Made by a program: the position numbers and the translations under genes. A stretch of 7,293 nucleotides of DNA, from positions 1 through 7,293 of the forward strand of contig LNFD01000399.1 of the NCBI GenBank assembly GCA_001464255.1, given 5' to 3'. This document shows positions 1-7,293 of this stretch, piece after piece. Origin of the DNA: Actinomycetales bacterium Ga0077552 (GTDB lineage: Bacteria; Actinomycetota; Actinomycetes; Actinomycetales; Microbacteriaceae). The notes beneath the pieces are model-generated. The model was given only the letters and a program-made list of their open reading frames with translations, did not search any database and was not told the DNA's origin. Position 1 is the first letter of the stretch, and every line of letters begins with the position of its first letter.

Positions 1-1124
1 CGGTGGTAGCGGTGCACCGCGATGTAGCTGCTCGCGCGGCCGTGCGCGGTCGAGAGCCACACGTCGTCGGCGGCCGTCGCCCGCACCTCGATGGGGAACG
101 AGATGCGCCAGCCGTTCGTCTCGATGACCCGGTCGAGCTCGCGCATGGCGAAGGGCACGGCGTCGAGCGGCACCGCGTACTCCATCTCGCGGAACCGCAC
201 GCGCCGCTCGCTCGCGAACACACGGTGCGAGTAGTCGGCGGCCTGCCGGGTGAAGGCGACCCCGCTCGCGAGCCGGTTGAACGCGGGCACCGTGCCGGGC
301 GCGATCGAGCCGATGCGGCACAGCACCTCGTAGAGGCCGTTGCCCAGCAGCTCGTCGTCGACCCAGCGCTTCACGGGTCCGACGGGCGTGCGGGGGGCGT
401 CGGCCGGCAGGCGCGTGTTGCTGCGCGTGAGCGCGAGGCGCGTGTGCGGGAACCAGTAGAACTCGACGTGGTCGGCCTGCGCCGAGCGGTTCGGCCAGTC
501 GTCGAGCACGGCATCGATGGGCTCCGGATGCTCGTCCGCCGCGAGCACGAACGACGGCACGGTCTGCACCGTGAGGTCGACGAGCACCCCGAGGGCGCCG
601 AGCCCGAGGCGCGCGGCGGGCCAGAGCTCGGCGTTCTCGGTGTTGCTGACCGGCAGCAGTCGACCGTCGGCGGTCGCGAGCGTCACCCTCCGAAGTTGGG
701 TGGCCAGGCCGCCGAAGGCGCGGCCCGTGCCGTGGGTGCCCGTGCTGACGGCGCCCGAGATCGACTGCACGTCGATGTCGCCGAGGTTCTCGAAGGCGAG
801 ACCGTGCGCATGCAGGAGGGCCGAGACGTCGCGCAGCTTCGTGCCGGCGGCGAGCGTGACGAGGCCGGTGCTCGCGTCGACCGCGGTGATGCCGGCGAGG
901 TCGGTCAGGTCGAGCTGCACGCCCGGCGCGACGGCGATGCCGGTGAACGAGTGGCCCGACCCGATCGCCTTGACGGGCAGCCCGTCGGTGCGAGCACGAG
1001 CGATCGCGTCGACGACCTCGTCGCCGCTCGCGGGCCGCTCGACGCGCGCGGGCGTGACCTGCTCGGTGCGGGCCCAGTTGCGCCACGGCCGAGTCGCGGC
1101 GGTCGTCGCCACGGTCTGCGTCAC
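1..1124 (-). CDS. FAD-dependent aldonolactone oxidase (D-arabinono-1,4-lactone / L-gulonolactone oxidase family), 3' end outside window
   Basis: Flavoprotein of the VAO/PCMH superfamily. Relatives oxidise aldono-1,4-lactones (or alditols) at FAD, usually in the cytoplasm or at the membrane. Seen: about 374 codons are open from a GTG at 1124 to the window edge. The N-terminal FAD-binding domain has GSGHSFT at residues 55-61; H58 aligns with the histidine that carries covalent FAD in L-gulonolactone oxidase. ENLGDI followed by STGTHGTG at about 112-134 is the typical second flavin-contact stretch. The ALO domain follows, with VEFYWFPHT, FREMEYAVP and YIAVHRYH just before the edge. The family's C-terminal HWGK motif would lie outside; members are about 430-440 residues, so roughly 60 are missing. 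The start is supported by GAAGGT at 1131-1136, 6 nt before the GTG, and by the 4-bp GTGA overlap with the upstream PLP-enzyme stop, which suggests translational coupling. There is no signal peptide. Family assignment is firm; the true substrate cannot be told, and an alditol or other sugar-lactone oxidase is possible. Confidence 0.9.
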   Translation of the reverse strand, partial: MTQTVATTAATRPWRNWARTEQVTPARVERPASGDEVVDAIARARTDGLPVKAIGSGHSFTGIAVAPGVQLDLTDLAGITAVDASTGLVTLAAGTKLRDVSALLHAHGLAFENLGDIDVQSISGAVSTGTHGTGRAFGGLATQLRRVTLATADGRLLPVSNTENAELWPAARLGLGALGVLVDLTVQTVPSFVLAADEHPEPIDAVLDDWPNRSAQADHVEFYWFPHTRLALTRSNTRLPADAPRTPVGPVKRWVDDELLGNGLYEVLCRIGSIAPGTVPAFNRLASGVAFTRQAADYSHRVFASERRVRFREMEYAVPLDAVPFAMRELDRVIETNGWRISFPIEVRATAADDVWLSTAHGRASSYIAVHRYH

Positions 1125-2440
1125 AGAAACACCTTCCCCTCGCCGCGATAGGTCGGCAGCTCGCCCGTCACCCGGTCGCCGTCGACCACGGCGTAGGCAT
1201 CGAGGTGCTCGGCGAGCTCTCCGGCCTTCGTGTGGCGCAGCCAGACCCGGTCACCGACGCTCAGCGTGCGGGCGGCCGGCCCGCGCAGAGGAGTCTGCAC
1301 CTCGCCGGCGCCCTCGGTGCCGAGCATCCGGAGGCCCTCGGGCCAGACCACCTGCGGCAGGCGGTCGGCGCCCGCGGGGCCGCTCGCGATCCAGCCGCCG
1401 CCCAGGAGGGTGGCGATGTCGTCGCTCGGGCGCCGCACGACGGGCAGGGCGAACGCGGCGGCGGGGGCGGGTGTGAAGCCGCGGTAGGTGTCGAAGAGGT
1501 GCGGACCCATGAGTCCGCTGCCGGCGGCGAGCTCGGTGACGCTGGGGTCGGCGGCGGTCGACTCGAGAGACCCGGTGCCGCCGCCGTTGACGAACTGCAG
1601 CGGGGTGCCGGCGGCCTCGGCGATCGAACGCACGGCGGCCACGGCGCGGCCACGGCGGTCGGCGAGCTCGACCCGCGACCGACGCTGGATGCCGCGCACG
1701 AGCGCGCCGCGCACCGGCCGCCCCGGAGGCGCGTCGCCGAGACCCGCGATCTGCGCCTCGTAGGCCATGATGCCGACGAGCGTGAAGCCGGGGCGTTCGA
1801 CGACCGCGCGGGCGAGGGCCGCGAGCTGCTCGGGCTCGTGCAGCGGGCTGCGCCGCACCCCGAGGTGGCCGAGCGGACCCCGCCAGCTCGCATCGAGTTC
1901 GAGGGCGATGCGGATGCTCGGCCTCGCTTTCGGCGCGACGACCGCGTCGATCAGATCGAGGTGAGCGACGTCGTCGACCATGAGCGTCACGCGCGCGGCC
2001 AGCTGCTCGTCGGCCGCGAGCCGCGCGAGGGCCGCGCGATCGGTCGTGGGGTAGCCCACGACGACATCGTCGATGCCGCTGCCGCTGCCGCCCGCTGCAC
2101 CGGTCGCCGCGCCAGCGACGCCGTCGCGGGTGCGCGGGCTCGCGAGCCACAGCGCCTCGGGCAGCGTGTAGGCGAGAACTCCCGCGAAGCCGGGGTGCGC
2201 GAGCACGGCCTCGAGCACGCCGCGCACGCGGATCGACTTGCTCGCCACCCTGATGGGCACTCCCCCGGCACGACGCACGAGATCGGCGGCGTTGTAGGCG
2301 AGGGCCCCGCGATCGATGACCCCGAGCGGCGGGTCGAGGTGCGCCGTCGCGGCGGTGAGGCGCGGCCAGAACTCGCCCGGATTCACGCCCGGCCGCTCGC
2401 CCGGCACTTCTTCGCGCAGGCGCAGCAGCTCGGCGGTCAC
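1121..2440 (-). CDS. PLP-dependent fold-type III enzyme, 'amino acid deaminase/aldolase' (D-threonine aldolase / D-serine dehydratase-like)
   Basis: 439-residue protein with an alanine-racemase-type TIM barrel and a C-terminal beta domain. Relatives cleave or dehydrate D-beta-hydroxy amino acids using PLP; no substrate is known for this subgroup. Seen: the barrel begins at LDPPLGVID (about 35-43); RVASKSIR puts the likely Schiff-base lysine at K68; VNGGGTGSLE (284-293) is the glycine-rich loop expected to hold the PLP phosphate; RHTKAGELAEH (402-412) sits where DSD-type enzymes place metal ligands. Residues 107-122 are a Gly/Ala/Ser-rich low-complexity insert coded by a GCCGCT-rich stretch. 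The GTG start at 2440 is 9 nt after the mnmA stop, with no clear Shine-Dalgarno, so translation may be coupled to mnmA. A GTG at 2386 (residue 19) is an alternative that would give an N-terminus closer to what I recall of relatives. The stop overlaps the start of the flavin oxidase gene; the two probably act in one pathway (inference). Fold is certain; the reaction is not. Confidence 0.85.
   Translation of the reverse strand: MTAELLRLREEVPGERPGVNPGEFWPRLTAATAHLDPPLGVIDRGALAYNAADLVRRAGGVPIRVASKSIRVRGVLEAVLAHPGFAGVLAYTLPEALWLASPRTRDGVAGAATGAAGGSGSGIDDVVVGYPTTDRAALARLAADEQLAARVTLMVDDVAHLDLIDAVVAPKARPSIRIALELDASWRGPLGHLGVRRSPLHEPEQLAALARAVVERPGFTLVGIMAYEAQIAGLGDAPPGRPVRGALVRGIQRRSRVELADRRGRAVAAVRSIAEAAGTPLQFVNGGGTGSLESTAADPSVTELAAGSGLMGPHLFDTYRGFTPAPAAAFALPVVRRPSDDIATLLGGGWIASGPAGADRLPQVVWPEGLRMLGTEGAGEVQTPLRGPAARTLSVGDRVWLRHTKAGELAEHLDAYAVVDGDRVTGELPTYRGEGKVFL
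1131..1136 (-). promoter_or_regulatory. Shine-Dalgarno of the aldonolactone oxidase gene
   Basis: On the minus strand GAAGGT lies 6 nt before the GTG at 1124, inside the last codons of the upstream PLP-enzyme gene. It supports the GTG start and fits re-initiation at the GTGA stop/start overlap. Confidence 0.55.
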
Positions 2441-2449
2441 GGCGCCAGT

Positions 2450-3625
2450 CTAGAGAGCGGCGGACTCGACCGGCACGGCGCTGACCGTGCGGTCGATCGT
2501 GCACTGGCCGAGCACGCGCGTGCCGACGTAGATGACCGCGGTCTGCCCCGGTGCGACGCCGAGGAGCGGCTCGCTGATCTCGACGACGAGCTCGCCGCCG
2601 GCCACGCGCGCGACGGCGGGCACCGGGTCGGCGTGAGCGCGCACCTGCACGTGGCAGTCGAACGGGAGGAGGGCATCCGGAGCATCGGGGCCAGCGGCGG
2701 CGCCCACCGCAGGGTCGGCGCGCGTGATGCCGCTCGCGACCGGGTCGAGGCCGGCCCAGGTGAACCGGCGCCCGGCGAGCTCGCGGATCGCGAGCGCCTC
2801 GCGCGGGCCGACGACGACCTCGTTGGTACGCGGGCGCACCTCGAGCACGAAGCGCGGGCGGCCGTCGGGGGCGGGCACGCCGAGGTTGAGCCCGCGACGC
2901 TGGCCGACCGTGAAGCTCGTCGCCCCGTCGTGCGCCCCGACGACCGCACCCGAGCGGTCGACGATCGCACCCTCGGCGGGCTCGATGCGGTCGGCGAGCC
3001 AGCCGCGCGTGTCGCCGTCGGGGATGAAGCAGATGTCGTGGCTGTCGGGCTTCTGCGCGACCGTGAGCCCGCGCGCGGCGGCCTCGGCGCGCACGACGGC
3101 CTTCGACGGCGTCGTGCCGAGCGGGAACATCGCGTGCGCGAGCTGCTCGGTCGTGAGCACGCCGAGCACGTACGACTGGTCCTTCGCCTCGTCGGAGGCC
3201 CGGTGCAGCTCGCGGTTTCCGGCAGCGTCGGTGACGATGTGCGCGTAGTGGCCGGTCGCGACGGCGTCGAAGCCGAGGGCGAGGGCCTTCTCGAGCACGG
3301 CCGCGAACTTGATGCGCTCGTTGCAGCGCATGCACGGATTGGGCGTGCGGCCAGCGGCGTACTCGGCGATGAAGTCGTCGACGACATCGGCGCGGAAACG
3401 CTCGCTGAAGTCCCACACGTAGAACGGGATGCCCAGCAGCTCGGCCGCGCGACGTGCATCGAGGCTGTCCTCGATCGTGCAGCAGCCGCGGCTGCCCGTG
3501 CGCAGCGTTCCCGGCATGCGGCTGAGCGCGAGATGCACACCGACGACGTCGTGACCGGCATCCACGGCCCGCGCCGCAGCCACGGCACTGTCGACGCCGC
3601 CGCTCATCGCTGCCAGAACCCTCAT
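2450..3625 (-). CDS. mnmA: tRNA-specific 2-thiouridylase MnmA
   Basis: Cytoplasmic enzyme that adenylates C2 of U34 in tRNAs for Glu, Gln and Lys and replaces the oxygen with sulfur, giving s2U34. The product is 391 residues, slightly longer than the usual 360-380. Seen: the PP-loop ATP motif SGGVDS at 8-13; the actinobacterial RGCC-TIEDS segment at 46-54; PNPCMRCN at 95-102 with catalytic C98; TGHYAH at 124-129; KDQSYVL at 148-154; and DICFIPDGD at 197-205 with C199, the partner cysteine that forms the persulfide/disulfide. The C-terminal beta-barrel (FTVGQRRGLNLG, then AVIYVG near the end) is complete. The start is the ATG at 3625. GGAGG at 3627-3631 leaves only 1 nt before this ATG, which is oddly short. 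The next in-frame ATG at 3607 (residue 7) would remove the beta strand before the PP-loop, so I keep the first. It sits 61 bp behind the cysteine desulfurase that probably feeds it sulfur, comparable to the yrvO-mnmA pair of Bacillus subtilis. Confidence 0.96.
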   Translation of the reverse strand: MRVLAAMSGGVDSAVAAARAVDAGHDVVGVHLALSRMPGTLRTGSRGCCTIEDSLDARRAAELLGIPFYVWDFSERFRADVVDDFIAEYAAGRTPNPCMRCNERIKFAAVLEKALALGFDAVATGHYAHIVTDAAGNRELHRASDEAKDQSYVLGVLTTEQLAHAMFPLGTTPSKAVVRAEAAARGLTVAQKPDSHDICFIPDGDTRGWLADRIEPAEGAIVDRSGAVVGAHDGATSFTVGQRRGLNLGVPAPDGRPRFVLEVRPRTNEVVVGPREALAIRELAGRRFTWAGLDPVASGITRADPAVGAAAGPDAPDALLPFDCHVQVRAHADPVPAVARVAGGELVVEISEPLLGVAPGQTAVIYVGTRVLGQCTIDRTVSAVPVESAAL

Positions 3626-3630
3626 GCCTC

Positions 3631-3684
3631 CAGGGTACGCGCGCGCCGCAGGGTGGATGCTCAGCGCAGGGTGGGCGACGCCGT
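3631..3684. repeat. Three CAGGGT copies at an exact 18-bp period in the iscS-mnmA gap
   Basis: CAGGGT occurs at 3631-3636, 3649-3654 and 3667-3672, each 18 bp from the next. The second and third copies sit in a longer perfect 10-bp repeat (CGCAGGGTGG at 3647-3656 and 3665-3674). The intervening bases differ. The array fills most of the non-coding gap between the cysteine desulfurase stop and the mnmA start. It may be a decayed tandem duplication or a set of protein-binding half sites; chance cannot be excluded in GC-rich DNA. I see no hairpin-plus-T-run terminator here. Confidence 0.5.
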
Positions 3685-3686
3685 GC

Positions 3687-4913
3687 TCAGCGGCCGAGGC
3701 GCGGCTGCTGCGCCGCGAGCCCCGCCGCCTGCGCCCGCTCGACCGCCTCGGGCAGCGCGCCCAGCAGCGCGTCGACCTCGTCGACCGTGGTCGCCGGGCC
3801 GAGGGTGACGCGCAGGGCGCCGCGAGCATCCGCCTCGGTGAGGCCCATGGCGAGCAGCACGTGGCTGGGCTCGGGCACCCCGGCCTGGCAGGCCGACCCG
3901 GTCGAGACGGCGATGCCCCGGCTGTCGAGCAGCATGAGCAGCGAGTCGCCCTCGGCGCCGGGGACGGTGAAGTGCAGGGTGCCGGGCAGGGCGAGCGTGT
4001 CGAGCTCGGCGGCCCGCACGGGGTCGGGCTCGGTGGCCGCAGAACCGGCCGCCCCCCGCAGCACGGCCTGCGGCACCGTGCTCCGGATGCCCGCCGCGAG
4101 CCGCGCCCGCAGCGCACGCTTGTGCGCGGCCCGCTCGGCGAGCTTGGCGTGCGCGAGCTCGGCCGCGACGGCGAAAGCCGTGGCGCCCGCGGCGTCCATG
4201 GTGCCCGAGCGCCCCCGCTGCTGCCCGCCGCCGTGCTGCAGCGGCACGACCTCGGCGCCTCGGCGCAGCACGAGCGCCCCGACCCCGACCGGGCCGCCGA
4301 TCTTGTGCGCCGAGATCGAGAGCGCCGAGACCCCCGGCGGCAGGGGGGCGAGCGGAACCTGCCCAAAGGCCGCGATCGCGTCGACGTGCACGGGCACCCC
4401 GACGGCGGCGGCGAGCGCCGCGGCCTCGGCGACGGGCTGCAGGGTTCCGACCTCGTTGTTGGCGTGCAGCATCGTCAGCAGCGCGACGTCGGTGCCGTCG
4501 CCGAGCGCCGTCGCGAGGCCGTCGAGCCGCAGCCGGCCGAGCTCGTCGACCTCGAGCCACGCGAGCTCGGCGCCCTCGTGGGTGGCGAGCCACTCGACGG
4601 TGTCGAGCGCGGCGTGGTGCTCGGTGCGCGGCACGAGGATGCGTCGTCCTGACGCTCCCGCATTGAGCGCCCAGAACATCCCCTTGATGGCGAGGTTGAC
4701 GGCCTCGGTGCCGCCCCCCGTGAACGTGAGCTCGATCGCGTCGACGCCGAGCGTGGCGGCGATGCGGGCCCGCGCATCGTCGAGCACCGCGCGAGCGTGC
4801 TGGCCCGCCCCGTGGATCGACGAGGGGTTGCCGACGAGCTGCAGCGCCTCGAGGTAGGCCTCGCGCACGGCGGCCGGCATGGGCGAGGTGGCGGCGTGGT
4901 CGAGGTAGATCAC
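3687..4913 (-). CDS. iscS: Cysteine desulfurase, IscS/NifS type (class V PLP aminotransferase fold)
   Basis: Converts L-cysteine to L-alanine and holds the sulfur as a protein persulfide for Fe-S clusters and tRNA thiolation; acts in the cytoplasm. The product is 408 residues, normal for the family. Seen: YLDHAAT at 3-9; NPSSIHGAG at 29-37; GGTEAVNLAIKG at 67-78; TEHHAALD at 97-104, where H99 should stack on PLP; NNEVG at 152-156; HVDAIAAFGQ at 176-185; SAHKIGGP at 201-208 with Schiff-base lysine K204; STGSACQAG at 337-345 with the catalytic persulfide cysteine C342. Where E. coli IscS has Q183, which contacts the PLP hydroxyl, this protein has A181. Start choice: the GTG at 4913 has AGGAGG 5 nt upstream and begins just before YLDHAAT as relatives do. 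An in-frame ATG at 4952 would add 13 residues with no family support. It heads the minus-strand run and is followed by mnmA, so tRNA thiolation is a likely main client (inference). Confidence 0.95.
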   Translation of the reverse strand: MIYLDHAATSPMPAAVREAYLEALQLVGNPSSIHGAGQHARAVLDDARARIAATLGVDAIELTFTGGGTEAVNLAIKGMFWALNAGASGRRILVPRTEHHAALDTVEWLATHEGAELAWLEVDELGRLRLDGLATALGDGTDVALLTMLHANNEVGTLQPVAEAAALAAAVGVPVHVDAIAAFGQVPLAPLPPGVSALSISAHKIGGPVGVGALVLRRGAEVVPLQHGGGQQRGRSGTMDAAGATAFAVAAELAHAKLAERAAHKRALRARLAAGIRSTVPQAVLRGAAGSAATEPDPVRAAELDTLALPGTLHFTVPGAEGDSLLMLLDSRGIAVSTGSACQAGVPEPSHVLLAMGLTEADARGALRVTLGPATTVDEVDALLGALPEAVERAQAAGLAAQQPRLGR

Positions 4914-4918
4914 GCGGG

Positions 4919-4924
4919 CCTCCT
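4919..4924 (-). promoter_or_regulatory. Shine-Dalgarno deciding the cysteine desulfurase start
   Basis: AGGAGG on the minus strand, 5 nt before the GTG at 4913, is the best ribosome-binding site in the window. It favours the GTG over the upstream in-frame ATG at 4952. Confidence 0.8.
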
Positions 4925-4966
4925 CTCGGCGCACGGTCGATGCGACGGCCATGAACGGCGCTCGTC

Positions 4967-4985
4967 TCGCGTTGACCTAGCCTAA
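4967..4985 (-). promoter_or_regulatory. Divergent promoter core with a partial DtxR/IdeR-like iron box
   Basis: The 77-bp space between the cysteine desulfurase and glgX starts holds an AT-richer patch. Read on the minus strand from 4985, it matches 13 of 19 positions of the consensus DtxR/IdeR iron box as I recall it, with 9 of 10 in the first half and a poor second half. Within it, TAGGCT (4984 to 4979) fits the actinobacterial TANNNT -10 pattern for the desulfurase gene and would give a 5' leader of about 60 nt. I could not find a convincing -35. Iron control of a desulfurase would make sense, but the site is imperfect and unproven. Confidence 0.3.
4978..4983 (+). promoter_or_regulatory. 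Possible -10 element for leaderless glgX transcription
   Basis: TAGCCT at 4978-4983 fits TANNNT and ends exactly 7 nt before the A of the glgX ATG. No Shine-Dalgarno lies before that ATG. This spacing is the usual arrangement of leaderless actinobacterial mRNAs, whose first base is the start codon. A TTGACC at 4972-4977 is too close to act as the -35 for this -10. Confidence 0.4.
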
Positions 4986-4990
4986 GACGC

Positions 4991-7006
<2,016 letters not shown>

Positions 7007-7014
<8 letters not shown>

Positions 7015-7293
7015 AGCCGGCTCCTCGGCCCCGGGCACGCCCGCGACGGTCGCGCTCACCGCCGCCGGCATCGCGTTCACGGCCCACACCTACGCGCACG
7101 ATCCCGCGACGACGAACTACGGCCTCGAGGCCGCGACGGCGCTCGCGCTCGACCCCGACCGCGTGTTCAAGACGCTGCTCGCCGACGCGGAGGGCCGGCT
7201 GGTCGTCGGCATCGTTCCGGTGACGGGGATGCTCGATCTCAAGTCGCTCGCCGCCGCCGTCGGCGCCAAACGGGCCGTCATGGCCGACCCCGC
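7007..7293 (+). CDS. ybaK: YbaK/EbsC-type aminoacyl-tRNA deacylase (Cys-tRNAPro deacylase), 3' end outside window
   Basis: Free-standing editing domain that hydrolyses mischarged aminoacyl-tRNA, typically Cys-tRNAPro made by prolyl-tRNA synthetase; cytoplasmic. Seen: 95 codons are present, reading MARAGSSAPGTPATVAL, then AHDPATTNYGLEAATAL (residues 30-46) and RVFKTLLAD at 52-60, in which K55 matches the essential lysine of Haemophilus influenzae YbaK. VVGIVPVTG at 66-74 and KSLAAAVGAKRAVMAD follow. The family is about 155-165 residues, so some 60-70 are missing. The ATG at 7007 overlaps the glgX stop by 8 nt (ATGGCTAG) and has no Shine-Dalgarno, so it probably depends on ribosomes finishing glgX. 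The glgX frameshift would send those ribosomes off at 6739, which may reduce its expression. The family call is firm; which amino acid is edited is inferred. Confidence 0.92.

Noticed and set aside
3..1151. Plus-strand frame of 382 codons opposite the aldonolactone oxidase
   Set aside because: Low-complexity composition and no recognisable motif; the minus strand encodes an evident flavin oxidase with GHSF and GTHGTG motifs.
3626..3686. Rho-independent terminator between iscS and mnmA
   Set aside because: There is no stable stem followed by a T-run on either strand; the gap holds direct repeats, not an inverted repeat.
1205..3808. Long plus-strand open frame of 867 codons antisense to the PLP-enzyme and mnmA genes
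   Set aside because: It is rich in Arg, Ala, Asp and His without any domain motif, and lies opposite two genes with clear family motifs. Long antisense frames are expected where third positions are nearly all G or C.
4914..4952. N-terminal extension of the cysteine desulfurase from the ATG at 4952
   Set aside because: The GTG at 4913 has a near-perfect AGGAGG at 5 nt and matches the family N-terminus; the 13 extra residues resemble nothing conserved.

Overview
This window is a stretch of chromosome from a high-GC actinobacterium. The strong G/C bias at third codon positions, the frequent GTG starts, the gene content and the protein wording (for example the IscS and MnmA sequences) fit Microbacteriaceae best. 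That placement comes from recognising protein families and codon style, not from a search. I see no mobile element, tRNA, rRNA, CRISPR array or phage gene.

Minus strand, 1-4913, is one tightly packed four-gene run, read from right to left. It starts with a cysteine desulfurase (iscS/nifS type, GTG start at 4913, strong Shine-Dalgarno). After a 61-bp gap comes mnmA, the tRNA 2-thiouridylase. The desulfurase and MnmA together make a sulfur-to-tRNA relay: the first takes sulfur from cysteine and the second puts it on U34 of Glu/Gln/Lys tRNAs. After a 9-bp gap comes a PLP-dependent fold-type III enzyme of the D-threonine aldolase / 'amino acid deaminase/aldolase' kind. It overlaps by 4 bp (GTGA) a flavin-dependent aldonolactone oxidase of the D-arabinono-1,4-lactone / L-gulonolactone oxidase family, which runs off the left edge. 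The last two genes look translationally coupled, and their joint substrate is unknown.

Plus strand, 4991-7293, is divergent. First comes glgX, the glycogen/limit-dextrin debranching enzyme. Its reading frame is broken near 6587, which separates an intact catalytic part from the C-terminal domain. Its stop codon overlaps the start of a ybaK/ebsC-type aminoacyl-tRNA (Cys-tRNAPro) deacylase, which runs off the right edge.

The 77-bp divergent region 4914-4990 carries back-to-back -10-like hexamers, a possible leaderless start for glgX, and a partial match to a DtxR/IdeR iron box. The 61-bp iscS-mnmA gap has CAGGGT three times at an exact 18-bp period. The best points for a second look are the glgX frameshift, a substituted PLP-contact residue in the cysteine desulfurase, the coupled PLP-enzyme/flavin-oxidase pair, and the 18-bp repeat. 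I found no clearly new multi-gene system; this is mostly housekeeping chromosome.
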